A stretch of DNA of 64,000 nt, taken from positions 868,001-932,000 of the forward strand of contig NZ_JAUXZY010000004.1 in the NCBI RefSeq assembly GCF_030693775.1, written 5' to 3'. The stretch comes from Polynucleobacter sp. (GTDB lineage Bacteria > Pseudomonadota > Gammaproteobacteria > Burkholderiales > Burkholderiaceae). Under the pieces are notes generated by a model. The model was not told the DNA's origin. It was given only the letters and a program-made list of their open reading frames with translations, and searched no databases. A program made the translations under genes and the position numbers. Positions 48,113-58,236 of the stretch are shown piece by piece; position 1 is the first letter of the stretch, and each line of letters starts with the position of its first letter.

Positions 48113-51100
48113 ATGCCGCCGATAAACCAATCAAAATCCGATGCTGTGCCTGCTTCCAACACAATTAGTGGCGGCTCTAGGCGGATCGCGATCCGCTTTC
48201 CGGAGGAATTGCCGGTCTCGGGTCAGCGTGAAGTCATTATGGAGGCGCTGCGCTCTAATCAGGTGGTGATCGTTTGCGGCGAGACTGGTTCGGGCAAAAC
48301 CACGCAGTTACCGAAGATTTGTTTGGAGCTCGGCCGCGGGATCATGAATGGCGGCCGCTTGATTGGCCACACCCAGCCCCGACGTATTGCCGCTACGGCA
48401 ACCGCCAAGCGCATCGCCCATGAGCTCGGAACGCCCATGGGTCAGGATGTGGGTTATCAAATCCGCTTTGCAGATAAGACGACCACAAGCGCCTCGATCA
48501 AACTCATGACCGATGGCATCTTGCTGGCGCAAACCCAGCGCGACCCACTGCTCAAGGCCTATGACACCATCATCATTGATGAGGCCCATGAACGCAGCCT
48601 CAACATTGATTTTTTACTCGGCTATCTGCGCCAACTATTGCCCAAGCGTCCTGATCTGAAGATCATCATCACCTCAGCCACGATTGATGCGCAGCGTTTT
48701 TCGCAGCACTTTACGATTGGCTCTAAACCAGTGCCGGTGATTGAGGTGAGTGGCCGGCTGTTTCCGGTGGAGCAGCGCTATGCACCACTCGAGTTAGACG
48801 CAAAAAAAGAAGCGATGGATTTGCCCGATGCAGTGGCGCAGGCAGTGACGCAAGTCTGGAGTGTGGGCGCCTCTGGTTCGGGTGATGTGTTGGTTTTCTT
48901 GCCGGGGGAGCGGGAGATTCGGGATTGTGCCGAGACCCTCAGAAAAGATTCTGTTTTGCAAAGCCGCTTTCATCCCGATGTACTTACGCTCTTTGCGCGT
49001 CAGTCGGTTGCGGAGCAAGAACGGGTGTTTCAGCCGGGTAATGGCCGCCGCATTATTTTGACCACCAACGTTGCTGAAACTTCATTGACTGTTCCTAATA
49101 TTCGCTATGTGATTGATAGCGGCCTAGCACGCGTGAAGCGCTACTCGTATCGCAATAAGGTCGAGCAGTTACAAATTGAGCCGATTTCACAAGCGGCTGC
49201 CAATCAAAGGGCGGGGCGCTGCGGCCGGGTTTCGGATGGCATTTGCATCCGGCTCTATAGCCAAGCCGATTTTGAAGCACGACCCCGCTTTACTGATCCT
49301 GAGATTCTGCGCAGCTCATTGGCTGCCGTCCTCTTGCGAATGAGTGCACTGCGCCTCTCGAATATTCAAGACTTTCCATTCATTGATCGGCCGCTGGGTC
49401 GTGCAATCGCCGACGGCATTCAATTGCTCGATGAGCTTGGCGCGATTGATACCGAAGGGGAAAACAATACCTTTACCTTAACGAATACGGGTAAGGCGCT
49501 GGCTGATTTGCCGCTAGATCCGCGTATTGGTCGAATCTTGCTGGCGGCGCGCGAGCATCATGCTTTGCGCGAAGTAACGATTATTGCTGCTGCTTTGGCT
49601 ACCCAAGATCCGCGCGAGCGCCCCATGGATCAAGCGGCCGCAGCCGATCAAGCCCATCTCCTCTTTAAAGACGAGAAGTCTGAGTTTCTGAGTTTTGTAA
49701 AACTCTGGGATTGGTATCACGATGCGTTAACGCATAAGCAAAGCAATCGCCAGCTCGAAAATCGCTGCCGCAGTCAGTTTTTATCACCACGGCGACTGCG
49801 TGAGTGGCGCGATGTACATGGGCAGCTACACACTATGCTTGGCGAAAAAGGCTGGAAAGAAAACGGCCTGCCTGCTACCTATGAGCAAATTCACTTGGCT
49901 TTGCTGACCGGCTTACTGGGTCATGTGGCAAAGAAAGAAGAGGAAGAGCGTGGCCCGCATGCCGGCTCCTATTTAGGCGCGCGCGGTATTCGTCCCCATA
50001 TTTGGCCGGGCTCCACCTTAGGCAAAAAAGCGGGCGCCTGGATTTTGGCAGGGGAGTTGCAGGAGACCAGCCGTTTGTATGCACGAACGATTGCGAAAAT
50101 CGAACCCCAATGGGTTGAGAAGGTTGCTGCGCACCGCTTAGTTAAATCCTTGAGCGATCCATTTTGGGATAACCGCCAGGGTGAGATCATGGCGTTTGAG
50201 CGGGGCACCCTGTATGGATTGCCGATTTACCATGGCCGAAAAGTGCGCTTTGCACCCCATGATGCGCTGGAAGCCCGCCAGTTATTTATCCAGCAGGCCT
50301 TGGTGGGCGCCGAGCTATTTGGCCGTATGGAAACCCTCGCTCAAGAAAAAGAGTTAGAGGCGCTCAGTAAAAAAACCTACCCCAGTTGCTTTGGGTTCTT
50401 TTGGCATAACCGCAAGTTAATTCGGGAGATTGAGGCCTTAGAGCATCGTTCCCGCCGCCCCGATGTATTGGTGGATGAGCAGCTACTTTTTGCTTTTTAT
50501 GAAAGTCGCTTACCCAGTGATGTATTTAGTCGATCAGGTATGCAGGCTTGGCTGCAAAAGACAGCGGATGCAGAAGCAAGCTTACGCTTAGATAAAGCCG
50601 ATTTAATGCGCCACGAGGCTGCCGGCATTACAGTTGATCGCTATCCAAAAACCCTAAGCATGGGCGGCAGCAACCTCAGCCTTACTTACCATTTTGAGCC
50701 GGGTAGCGTGAAAGATGGCGTGACCTTAGTGATTCCCTTGACGGTACTGAATCAAATTGATGGTCGCCGCTGCGAGTGGCTCGTCCCCGGCATGTGTGAG
50801 GAAAAAACCCTCTTATTACTTAAATCCCTGCCTCAAAAACTGCGACGTCACTGCGTACCCTTGCCCGATTACGCCAAAGGCTTTATGCAGCGCGTAACGG
50901 ATGCCAAGCAATTTGGTGTGGGTGATTACATGGATGCCTTGATTACGGATTTACGCAAGGAGAATGGCCTGGAATTCAAGCGGACCGACTTTCGTCCCGA
51001 GGCATTGCCGGCCCACTGTGCCATGAACTTTCGCTTGGTGGATGAGCACGGGCGTCAACTCGAGCTGGAGCGTAATTTATCGCGCTTGCGCGCCGAGTAT

Positions 51101-52084
51101 GGTCAAGAGGCCCGCAGTGCCTTTCAGGCAGTAGCACAAGAAACCGTGACGTCCGAGGTGATGCAGGCGGACAGCAAAAAGACCAATGCGCCCTCGAGCA
51201 ATGCCCCTGCAACCGCAGTCACTGGCGGTTATCGCCAATGGGGTTTTGGCCCCTTGCCCGAGACGCTAGAGATTCAAAAGGGAAACAAAACCTTGTTTGG
51301 CTATCCCGCTTTAGTAGATCGCGGTGATGCAGTCGACCTTGAGGTATTTGATGATTTGATTGAAGCACGTAAGGTGCATTGGCAGGGTTTACGTCGCTTG
51401 TTCGCCATTAGTCAAAAAGATACGCTGAAGGCCTTGCAAAAACAGATGCCAGGCATCCGGGAAATTGGCTTACTGTTTATCAATATTGGCCAGGTGGATC
51501 AATTCATTGAGCAGATACTGCAGCTGGCATTGGAGCGCGCCTTCATGCAAGATCCGCTACCAAGCAGTGCCGAGGAGTTCGCGGAGCGGGTCAGCAGTGG
51601 GAAGCCGCGCTTGACCTTAATTGCCCATGAAATCGCTCGCCACACTTTGGCCGCGCTAGAGGCCCATGCCGAGACGCAGAAAAAAATGGCACAGGCAAAG
51701 GCTATTTCGCAAACTGCTCATGCGGATATGAGCGAGCAAATTCAGGGTCTGATTTTCCCGAAAATGTTGGTGGAAATTCCCTATGCGCAGCTGGTGCATT
51801 TGCCAAGGTACCTCAAGGCGATTGCACTGCGCATTGAAAAGATGCGTACGAACCCAGCACGGGATGCGCAGTGCCAGCGCGACTGGGAGTCGCTGGCTAG
51901 GCCATGGCAAAAGCGCCTCCACGGCAATAAGGGCGCATCCTATGCAATGCAGGATGATCCGGGCTTGCGGGATTTTCGTTGGCAACTGGAGGAGCTCCGT
52001 GTGGCCCTGTTTGCGCAGGAGCTCAAAACCCCAACCCCGATGTCTTTAAAGCGCCTCGAAAAGGTCTTTGCAAGCCTGCGTTAA
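48113..52084 (+). CDS. hrpA: ATP-dependent RNA helicase HrpA
   Basis: A 1323-aa DEAH-box helicase. Walker A is GETGSGKTTQ, the DEAH motif is IIIDEAHERSLNIDFLLGYL, and QRAGRCGRVSDGICIRLY is motif VI. HA2 and OB-like regions follow, then a long C-terminal extension seen in proteobacterial HrpA. HrpA resolves stalled ribosomes and processes RNA. GTG 48110 in tandem is an alternative start. Confidence 0.95.
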   Translation: MPPINQSKSDAVPASNTISGGSRRIAIRFPEELPVSGQREVIMEALRSNQVVIVCGETGSGKTTQLPKICLELGRGIMNGGRLIGHTQPRRIAATATAKRIAHELGTPMGQDVGYQIRFADKTTTSASIKLMTDGILLAQTQRDPLLKAYDTIIIDEAHERSLNIDFLLGYLRQLLPKRPDLKIIITSATIDAQRFSQHFTIGSKPVPVIEVSGRLFPVEQRYAPLELDAKKEAMDLPDAVAQAVTQVWSVGASGSGDVLVFLPGEREIRDCAETLRKDSVLQSRFHPDVLTLFARQSVAEQERVFQPGNGRRIILTTNVAETSLTVPNIRYVIDSGLARVKRYSYRNKVEQLQIEPISQAAANQRAGRCGRVSDGICIRLYSQADFEARPRFTDPEILRSSLAAVLLRMSALRLSNIQDFPFIDRPLGRAIADGIQLLDELGAIDTEGENNTFTLTNTGKALADLPLDPRIGRILLAAREHHALREVTIIAAALATQDPRERPMDQAAAADQAHLLFKDEKSEFLSFVKLWDWYHDALTHKQSNRQLENRCRSQFLSPRRLREWRDVHGQLHTMLGEKGWKENGLPATYEQIHLALLTGLLGHVAKKEEEERGPHAGSYLGARGIRPHIWPGSTLGKKAGAWILAGELQETSRLYARTIAKIEPQWVEKVAAHRLVKSLSDPFWDNRQGEIMAFERGTLYGLPIYHGRKVRFAPHDALEARQLFIQQALVGAELFGRMETLAQEKELEALSKKTYPSCFGFFWHNRKLIREIEALEHRSRRPDVLVDEQLLFAFYESRLPSDVFSRSGMQAWLQKTADAEASLRLDKADLMRHEAAGITVDRYPKTLSMGGSNLSLTYHFEPGSVKDGVTLVIPLTVLNQIDGRRCEWLVPGMCEEKTLLLLKSLPQKLRRHCVPLPDYAKGFMQRVTDAKQFGVGDYMDALITDLRKENGLEFKRTDFRPEALPAHCAMNFRLVDEHGRQLELERNLSRLRAEYGQEARSAFQAVAQETVTSEVMQADSKKTNAPSSNAPATAVTGGYRQWGFGPLPETLEIQKGNKTLFGYPALVDRGDAVDLEVFDDLIEARKVHWQGLRRLFAISQKDTLKALQKQMPGIREIGLLFINIGQVDQFIEQILQLALERAFMQDPLPSSAEEFAERVSSGKPRLTLIAHEIARHTLAALEAHAETQKKMAQAKAISQTAHADMSEQIQGLIFPKMLVEIPYAQLVHLPRYLKAIALRIEKMRTNPARDAQCQRDWESLARPWQKRLHGNKGASYAMQDDPGLRDFRWQLEELRVALFAQELKTPTPMSLKRLEKVFASLR

Positions 52085-52143
52085 GCCACAAACTGCTTAC
52101 AATAGAGGGTATATCCAACTTTCTTAGTAAACAGGCCATTGAC

Positions 52144-53151
52144 GTGCAAATACCCGTATTTTTTCAAGCTACTTTGAGGTCAGCAGTCGCTTTTATGGCC
52201 ACTTCCCTGTTGTTCGGAGTGGCTCAGGCCTCCAAGCCGGCTGAGCCCACGCTAGCGGTTGTATTAAATTCGGGGGATGCTAGTGTGAGTCTAGTCGACA
52301 TGAAAACCCGCACGGTTACCAAAACCATACCCATCGGCAAGGAACCGCATCACGTCATGTTGACGCCAGACGAAAAAACCTTGCTCGTTGCTAACGCAGT
52401 CGGGAATGATATTGCCTTGATGAATCCATTGACCGGCGAGGTCACCGGACGTATTCCGAAAATTATCGATCCGTATCACATTGGTTACTCTCCCGATAAC
52501 CGCTGGTTCATTACTGCAGCAAACCGTTTAGACCGCGTTGATATCTATGCTGCGAACGGAGCTGATTTAAAGTTAGCCAAAACGATTGCTGTTGGCAAAA
52601 CACCAAGTCACATTGCATTCACCGCGGATAGCAAGCTCGCATTTGTGACGATGCAGGATTCTAACGATCTTGCCGTGATCGATTTAGTTAATCAGACCTT
52701 GTTATGGAAGATACCAACCGGGCCAGCTCCTGCTGGACTGTGGATGACGCCAGGAGATCAATACCTTTTAGTGGGTATTACCGGCGGTGACTATGTGCAA
52801 GTGATCGACTGGCGTAATCGCCGCGAAGTGAAAAAGATCTTTACCGGCAAAGGCGCGCATAACTTTAGGCCGCAAGGCGATCGCAAGCACGTTTTTGTGA
52901 CAAACCGCATTGCTTCCAGCATTTCGCTGATTAATATGCAGACCCTGGAAAAGGTGGGCGATATCACTGGCTTGCCAGCGGGGCCGGACGATATGGAATT
53001 AACGCCCGATGGTAAGCAATTGTGGGTCACCTTTCGATTTGCGCGCAAAGCCGGTGTGATTGATGTGCCAACCATGAAATTAGTCAGCGTCATCCCCGTT
53101 GGTAAATCTCCCCATGGTATTTTCTTTCACCCACGCGCGCCTTGGGAGTAA
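52144..53151 (+). CDS. Secreted YVTN-type beta-propeller protein
   Basis: A 335-aa exported protein: N-terminal signal (AVAFMATSLLFGVAQA), then repeated blades with LAVVLNSGDASVSLVDMKT, AVGNDIALMNPLTG, TMQDSNDLAVIDL and ELTPDGKQLWVTFR. GTG 52144 is preferred; ATG 52195 would still keep most of the signal. The stop overlaps the ATG of the deacetylase gene (TAATG). No catalytic site is evident; a surface or periplasmic scaffold is the family norm. Confidence 0.82.
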   Translation: MQIPVFFQATLRSAVAFMATSLLFGVAQASKPAEPTLAVVLNSGDASVSLVDMKTRTVTKTIPIGKEPHHVMLTPDEKTLLVANAVGNDIALMNPLTGEVTGRIPKIIDPYHIGYSPDNRWFITAANRLDRVDIYAANGADLKLAKTIAVGKTPSHIAFTADSKLAFVTMQDSNDLAVIDLVNQTLLWKIPTGPAPAGLWMTPGDQYLLVGITGGDYVQVIDWRNRREVKKIFTGKGAHNFRPQGDRKHVFVTNRIASSISLINMQTLEKVGDITGLPAGPDDMELTPDGKQLWVTFRFARKAGVIDVPTMKLVSVIPVGKSPHGIFFHPRAPWE

Positions 53152-53957
53152 TGCATCGCATGCGCTTCTCGACTAGGCCCCTTTTTTGTTTATCGTTTGC
53201 CGTAGCCTCTCTATTGGGAGCGAGCCTTGCTCAGGCAAAGGTCTGTCAAAAGCCGATTTATCTTACCTTTGATACTGGCAATATGGCAGTAGCCGAAACG
53301 GTGGCTGCAATTTTGAATCGGCAACAAGTCAAAGCTACCTTCTTTTTGGCCAATGAAAAAACCTTTCGCGGCGACTACTCATTGGATGATGGCTGGAAAT
53401 CCTTTTGGCAAGAGCGAGTCAAAGAAGGGCACCGCTTTGGTAGCCATACCTATGATCATGTTTATTTTTTGAAGGATGTCCCAGAGAATGCATCTGGCGA
53501 TGCCCGGGTGCAAATGAAACCGGAGTTCGGCGCCAACGCCAAACAAGTCAAATCCATGAATGGCGCTGAAGTCTGTGCGGAGATTAATCGGGTGAACACC
53601 CGTTTTCAGGAGCTGAGCAGTCGACCTTTGGATCCGATTTGGCGTGCTGCCGGTGGCAAGACATCACCACGCTTGCTTGCTATGGCGGAGCAGTGTGGAT
53701 ATCGCCACATTGGCTGGGCACCCGCCGGATTTTTAGGTGATGAATTGAGTTCGGAAAAGTTCCCGAATAAAGTGCTTTTCGAAAAGGCCTTGCAATCGGT
53801 CAAGCCAGGTGACATTACGATGGCGCATTTGGGTATTTGGTCGCGCAAAGATGCTTGGGCTCCGGCTGTTTTAGAGCCTCTGATTGAGGGCTGGAAACGC
53901 AAAGGCTACTGCTTTGATGTGCTTCCTGTAAGTCCAGCGAAGGCAAAACCAGCATGA
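53151..53957 (+). CDS. Secreted NodB-type polysaccharide deacetylase
   Basis: A 268-aa protein with a signal peptide (FCLSFAVASLLGASLAQA) and a NodB homology domain. Motif 1 is TFDTG in place of the usual TFDDG, so one metal-binding Asp is missing; motif 2 SHTYDH is intact (H-x3-H), and later WRAAGGK and a terminal HLG are present. It may use altered metal coordination or a non-standard substrate. It overlaps the propeller gene and, by 4 nt, the desaturase gene. Confidence 0.84.
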   Translation: MHRMRFSTRPLFCLSFAVASLLGASLAQAKVCQKPIYLTFDTGNMAVAETVAAILNRQQVKATFFLANEKTFRGDYSLDDGWKSFWQERVKEGHRFGSHTYDHVYFLKDVPENASGDARVQMKPEFGANAKQVKSMNGAEVCAEINRVNTRFQELSSRPLDPIWRAAGGKTSPRLLAMAEQCGYRHIGWAPAGFLGDELSSEKFPNKVLFEKALQSVKPGDITMAHLGIWSRKDAWAPAVLEPLIEGWKRKGYCFDVLPVSPAKAKPA

Positions 53958-54934
53958 GTTCGGTCGATTCTGATTTAACCATTACTCGCCTATATGGCGA
54001 AGTGCACGAGAGCCTCTATCGGCATGTCGTCGAGCCTCTCTTGTTTCAATTTAATTTAATTGGATTGGCTGAAGATGCCTACGACGGTGTTGAGTGGTTT
54101 ATGCTGGGCGTGCTGCAGATTGCCATCATTGTGCTGGTGTTGCGGACCTGGGAGCGAGTCAATCCAGCTGAGAATCAAGGTGCGCACGTCAAAGCCAAGT
54201 GGCCCGATGTGGCCTATACGCTCTTTCATCGATTGGGCTTTTTTCAAGTATTCATTTTCTTTGCGTTCTCTGGACTATTTTTCCAGATGCAATCGGTTTT
54301 GCATGACTGGCGCTTTGAGCGACTCAATGTGGAAGATTGGTGGCCGGGCGTTACTACCATTCCGCTAGTGAGCTTTTGCATTTACCTCGTGATGCTGGAC
54401 TTGGTCGAATATGTCTATCACCGTGCCTCCCATCGATTTCAGTGGTGGTGGCAATTGCATACCTTGCACCACAGTCAAGTCGCCATGAATGCCTGGTCAG
54501 ATGACCGCAATCATGTTGTGGATGACATCATGCATGCCTTGGTCTTTGCATTTTTTGCCTTACTGTTTGGCGTGCCCCCAAGTCAGTTTGTCTTTTTGGT
54601 GGTGGTGGGTCAGTTGATCGAAAGTTGGCAGCACGCGAATCTAAAAATTCACTTAGGCATTGGACGCTATTTTTTGATTTCACCGATGTTTCATCGCATG
54701 CACCACGCCGTTGGCTATGGGCATGAGGCTAAAGGTAAGGCGGGTGTGTTGGGCGGCTGTAACTTTGGTGTTCTATTTCCGTGGTGGGACATGCTGTTTA
54801 AAACAGCAGTATTCCCAAGCGCGGTTTATCCCACAGGTGTACGTGGCGTGACTGTGCCCAATTCAATTTGGACACAGCAGTGGCAAGGATTGCGCCATGC
54901 CTATCTTCATTTATTCCACCTCAAGCGAAAGTAA
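53954..54934 (+). CDS. Sterol desaturase/fatty acid hydroxylase-family membrane protein
   Basis: A 326-aa membrane protein with four to five helices and the di-iron histidine motifs HRASHR, HTLHHS and HRMHHAVGYGHE. The superfamily hydroxylates or desaturates lipids; in bacteria it occurs with hopanoid, ornithine-lipid and carotenoid genes. It is translationally coupled to the deacetylase (ATGA). The substrate is unknown. Confidence 0.88.
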   Translation: MSSVDSDLTITRLYGEVHESLYRHVVEPLLFQFNLIGLAEDAYDGVEWFMLGVLQIAIIVLVLRTWERVNPAENQGAHVKAKWPDVAYTLFHRLGFFQVFIFFAFSGLFFQMQSVLHDWRFERLNVEDWWPGVTTIPLVSFCIYLVMLDLVEYVYHRASHRFQWWWQLHTLHHSQVAMNAWSDDRNHVVDDIMHALVFAFFALLFGVPPSQFVFLVVVGQLIESWQHANLKIHLGIGRYFLISPMFHRMHHAVGYGHEAKGKAGVLGGCNFGVLFPWWDMLFKTAVFPSAVYPTGVRGVTVPNSIWTQQWQGLRHAYLHLFHLKRK

Positions 54935-54938
54935 GCGA

Positions 54939-55799
54939 ATGCAAGGAGTTCAAAACGTATTTCGTTCCCTTGGTTTGGCCATGGTCGGTACGATGCATCC
55001 CCGCATGCTCTGGCTTAGTTTTCGACCTTTTTTGATTGTGTCGATTCTTTGGGGAATTGTGATTTGGTTAATTTGGTCTCCTGCACTGGATATGCTGCGG
55101 GTGTTTTTAACCACCTCCATTTTTACGAGCTGGATTCAAACGGTATTAACTTGGGTTGGCCTGGATGAAGCCCGTGCTTGGGTTGCCCCTTTGTTTTTGG
55201 TGATGCTCTTAATCCCCTTAATCGCCACTAGCTTGTTGGTCTATATCGCTTTTTCAACCGTTCCAGCGATCGTCTCTAGTGTGATGCGGCAGGGAACCTA
55301 TCAGGGTATCCAGGCGCTAGGTAAGGGCAGCATGATCGGTAGTTTTTTCTACACCATTTGGTCTGCCCTGATTTGCTTGGCTTTAATCATGCTGACGCTG
55401 CCAGTCTGGTGGGTGCCACCTCTAGTGGCCATATTGCCGCCCTTGTTATGGGGCTGGTTAACCATGCGCTTAATGTCGTATGACGTCTTACTGAAACATG
55501 CCACCACTGCTGAGCGCGATACCTTGCTCGAGCGCTATCGTTGGGAGCTATTGGGTATGGGCGTTGCAGCCGGTATGCTGGGTGCGGTACCTACGTTCTT
55601 TTGGGCAACGTCTGCACTGGCTTTGGTCTTATTCCCCTTTGTGAGCTTTGTGGCGCTCTGGGTTTACTCCATCATCTTTGTCTTTGCTGCACTGTGGTTT
55701 TCCCATTTCTTGCTGGGTGCCCTTAAAGAATTGCGCGCAACGGAAGAGGCCAAAACGCCGAAGGTGGAGCATGCTGTTATTGATATGGAGGTATCGTAA
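54939..55799 (+). CDS. EI24-domain (CysZ-like) membrane protein
   Basis: A 286-aa protein with about six helices. It begins MQGVQNVFRSLGLAMVG, continues WLSFRPFLIVSILWGIVIWL, and has the PPLLWGWLTMRLMSYDVL block typical of EI24 proteins. I chose ATG 54939 because the upstream part overlaps the desaturase frame. The stop is directly followed by the CinA-like gene. Confidence 0.85.
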   Translation: MQGVQNVFRSLGLAMVGTMHPRMLWLSFRPFLIVSILWGIVIWLIWSPALDMLRVFLTTSIFTSWIQTVLTWVGLDEARAWVAPLFLVMLLIPLIATSLLVYIAFSTVPAIVSSVMRQGTYQGIQALGKGSMIGSFFYTIWSALICLALIMLTLPVWWVPPLVAILPPLLWGWLTMRLMSYDVLLKHATTAERDTLLERYRWELLGMGVAAGMLGAVPTFFWATSALALVLFPFVSFVALWVYSIIFVFAALWFSHFLLGALKELRATEEAKTPKVEHAVIDMEVS

Positions 55800-56636
55800 A
55801 TGACTGCCATGGATAAGCAGCCCGCACGACGCTTCGGTTTAATTGTGATTGGTGATGAGATTCTGTCCGGCCGTCGCGCTGATAAACACCTCGGCAAAAT
55901 GATTGAGTTACTACAGGAGCGAGGCTTGACTTTATCGTGGGCCCGGTATGTGAGCGATGACCCAGACCAAATTGTGCAATGCCTGAAAGAAACCTTTGCT
56001 AGTGGCGATGTTGTCTTTAGTACCGGCGGCATTGGCGCTACCCCTGATGACCATACACGCGTAAGTGCCGCTAAGGCACTGGGCTTAGAGATCGAGTTGC
56101 ATCCGCAAGCCAAGGCCTTGATTGCCAATCGCATCATTGCAATGGCAGAGGGCGACGCTGCTAAGGCCGATTTGTCCCTTGCCGAGAATCAGCATCGCTT
56201 TAAGATGGGAGAGTTTCCGGCGGGCTGTGAAATCATTCCCAACCCCTATAACCAGATTCCGGGATTTCGGATTCAGGAGCACCATTTTTTCCCTGGTTTT
56301 CCGGTAATGGCGGCGCCGATGATGGCGTGGTGTCTTGATCACCATTATTCCCATTTGTTTCATCAAGAAAACTGGTTGGAAAAAAGTTTTATCGTCCCCG
56401 AGGGGATTGAATCCCGGCTAACACCCCTGATGGAGGAGATTGAGCGTCGCTTTGAGGGCGTCAAAGTCTTTAGCTTGCCATCGGTAGGAGATCCGGTACG
56501 GGGCGGTGTTTATGCCCGGCGCCATATTGAACTAGGCGTGAAAGGTCGCGCCGATGCGGTGCACTTGGCATGGGACGCTCTTCGCCAAGGAACGGAATCC
56601 CTTAATTACCTAATTTACGACCTTATTAAGCACTAA
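55800..56636 (+). CDS. CinA-like molybdopterin-binding-domain protein
   Basis: A 278-aa protein with the MoCF/CinA N-terminal domain: FGLIVIGDEILSGRRADKH, then FSTGGIGATPDDHTRVSAAK and a C-terminal extension. It lacks the C-terminal nicotinamide-nucleotide amidase domain of full CinA, so it is the short form. Its ATG abuts the EI24 stop. Confidence 0.88.
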   Translation: MTAMDKQPARRFGLIVIGDEILSGRRADKHLGKMIELLQERGLTLSWARYVSDDPDQIVQCLKETFASGDVVFSTGGIGATPDDHTRVSAAKALGLEIELHPQAKALIANRIIAMAEGDAAKADLSLAENQHRFKMGEFPAGCEIIPNPYNQIPGFRIQEHHFFPGFPVMAAPMMAWCLDHHYSHLFHQENWLEKSFIVPEGIESRLTPLMEEIERRFEGVKVFSLPSVGDPVRGGVYARRHIELGVKGRADAVHLAWDALRQGTESLNYLIYDLIKH

Positions 56637-56650
56637 ATTGGTGCAAAAAT

Positions 56651-56670
56651 GGGTGTGACACCCCTTTTTT
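56651..56670 (+). terminator. Probable terminator after the CinA-like gene
   Basis: GGGTG-TGA-CACCC followed by C and T6, 15 bp past the stop codon. The stem is only 5 bp. Confidence 0.6.
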
Positions 56671-56687
56671 GGCACTGTACTAGTGCA
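56671..56687. promoter_or_regulatory. NtrC-type binding site upstream of glnA
   Basis: GGCAC-N7-GTGCA, matching the NtrC dimer pattern TGCAC-N7-GTGCA in 9 of 10 arm bases, 119 bp before glnA. I find no good sigma-54 -24/-12 element downstream. Confidence 0.5.
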
Positions 56688-56805
56688 ATAATAGCTATTC
56701 AAGCGGTTCGCTTTCGATACATTGCATACATCGAATGGATGTTGTGTGCACCATCAGGGCATGCCAACGATTACAGAATTTGTTTCACTTATTGAGGAGA
56801 TTTGC

Positions 56806-58221
56806 ATGACAAAAACCGTCGCAGACGTAATGAAGTTGGTAAAAGAAAAAGAGTGCACCTTTGTTGATTTTCGCTTTGTAGATACCAAAGGCAAGGAGCA
56901 ACACACGACCGTGCCCATCTCGCATTTCGATGAAGATAAGTTCGAAAGTGGCCATGCATTTGACGGCTCCTCGATTGCCGGCTGGAAGGGTATTGAAGCA
57001 TCCGATATGTTGTTGATGCCAGATCCGACTGCAGCCTACATCGATCCATTCTATGAAGAGCCAACCCTGGTAATCACCTGCGATGTGATTGAGCCATCCG
57101 ATGGCAAAGGATACGATCGTGATCCCCGTTCGATCGCTAAGCGCGCTGAAGCGTATTTAAAAGGTACCGGACTAGGTGATACTGCTTACTTTGGTCCAGA
57201 GCCCGAGTTCTTCATTTTTGACGGCGTCCGCTGGGGCGACAATATGAAGGGCTGCTTCGTTAAGATTGATTCGGAAGAAGCCCCTTGGTCATCGTCTGCT
57301 GAGATTGAAGGCGGCAATACCGGCCATCGTCCAGGCAAAAAGGGCGGTTACTTTCCAGTAGCTCCGGTTGATACCTTCCAGGACATGCGTTCTGAAATGT
57401 GTTTGATCTTGGAGTCCATGGGCATTCCAGTTGAAGTGCATCACCATGAAGTTGCTGGCCAAGGCCAAAACGAATTAGGTACCAAGTTCAGCACACTCAC
57501 TCAGCGCGCTGACTGGACCATTTGGCAGAAGTATGTAGTGCAGAACGTAGCCCATGCCTATGGCAAGACCGCCACCTTTATGCCTAAGCCAATCGTTGGC
57601 GACAATGGTTCCGGTATGCACGTACACCAGTCCGTATGGAAGAATGGTGAGAACTTGTTTGCTGGTAACGGCTATGCCGGTCTTTCTGAATTCGCCTTGT
57701 ACTACATTGGTGGCATCATTAAGCATGCCCGCGCACTGAACGCTATTACCAATCCAGGTACCAACTCGTACAAGCGTTTGGTTCCCGGCTTTGAGGCTCC
57801 AGTGAAGCTCGCTTACTCTGCGCGTAACCGTTCAGCTTCGATTCGTATTCCGCACGTATCGAATCCAAAAGGTCGCCGTATTGAAACTCGCTTCCCAGAT
57901 CCATTGGCCAACCCATACTTGTGCTTCTCAGCGCTATTAATGGCTGGTTTGGACGGCGTACAGAACAAGATTCATCCAGGCGAAGCTGCTGATAAGAATT
58001 TGTATGACTTGCCACCAGAGGAAGATGCAAAGATCCCAACCGTATGCCACAGCTTAGATCAGGCCTTGGATTGCTTGGATAAGGATCGTGAATTCTTAAC
58101 CCGTGGTGGTGTGTTCACTAATTCGATGTTAGATGCGTACATTGATTTGAAGATGGAAGAGGTTACTCGTTTCCGTATGACGACTCACCCCATCGAATTT
58201 GACATGTACTACTCACTTTAA
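56806..58221 (+). CDS. glnA: Glutamine synthetase, type I
   Basis: A 471-aa ammonia-assimilating enzyme. Key motifs are [37 protein letters not shown] and [20 protein letters not shown]. The adenylylation tyrosine is in [13 protein letters not shown] 56806 follows GAGGAGA; an upstream in-frame GTG/ATG extension is spurious. ntrB and ntrC follow. Confidence 0.98.
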   Translation: MTKTVADVMKLVKEKECTFVDFRFVDTKGKEQHTTVPISHFDEDKFESGHAFDGSSIAGWKGIEASDMLLMPDPTAAYIDPFYEEPTLVITCDVIEPSDGKGYDRDPRSIAKRAEAYLKGTGLGDTAYFGPEPEFFIFDGVRWGDNMKGCFVKIDSEEAPWSSSAEIEGGNTGHRPGKKGGYFPVAPVDTFQDMRSEMCLILESMGIPVEVHHHEVAGQGQNELGTKFSTLTQRADWTIWQKYVVQNVAHAYGKTATFMPKPIVGDNGSGMHVHQSVWKNGENLFAGNGYAGLSEFALYYIGGIIKHARALNAITNPGTNSYKRLVPGFEAPVKLAYSARNRSASIRIPHVSNPKGRRIETRFPDPLANPYLCFSALLMAGLDGVQNKIHPGEAADKNLYDLPPEEDAKIPTVCHSLDQALDCLDKDREFLTRGGVFTNSMLDAYIDLKMEEVTRFRMTTHPIEFDMYYSL

Positions 58222-58236
58222 TTGCAGGAGTAATCC

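Noticed and set aside
56735..56749. Sigma-54 promoter before glnA
   Set aside because: TGGATGTTGTGTGCA has the GG and GC elements one base too close and lacks the CAC core.
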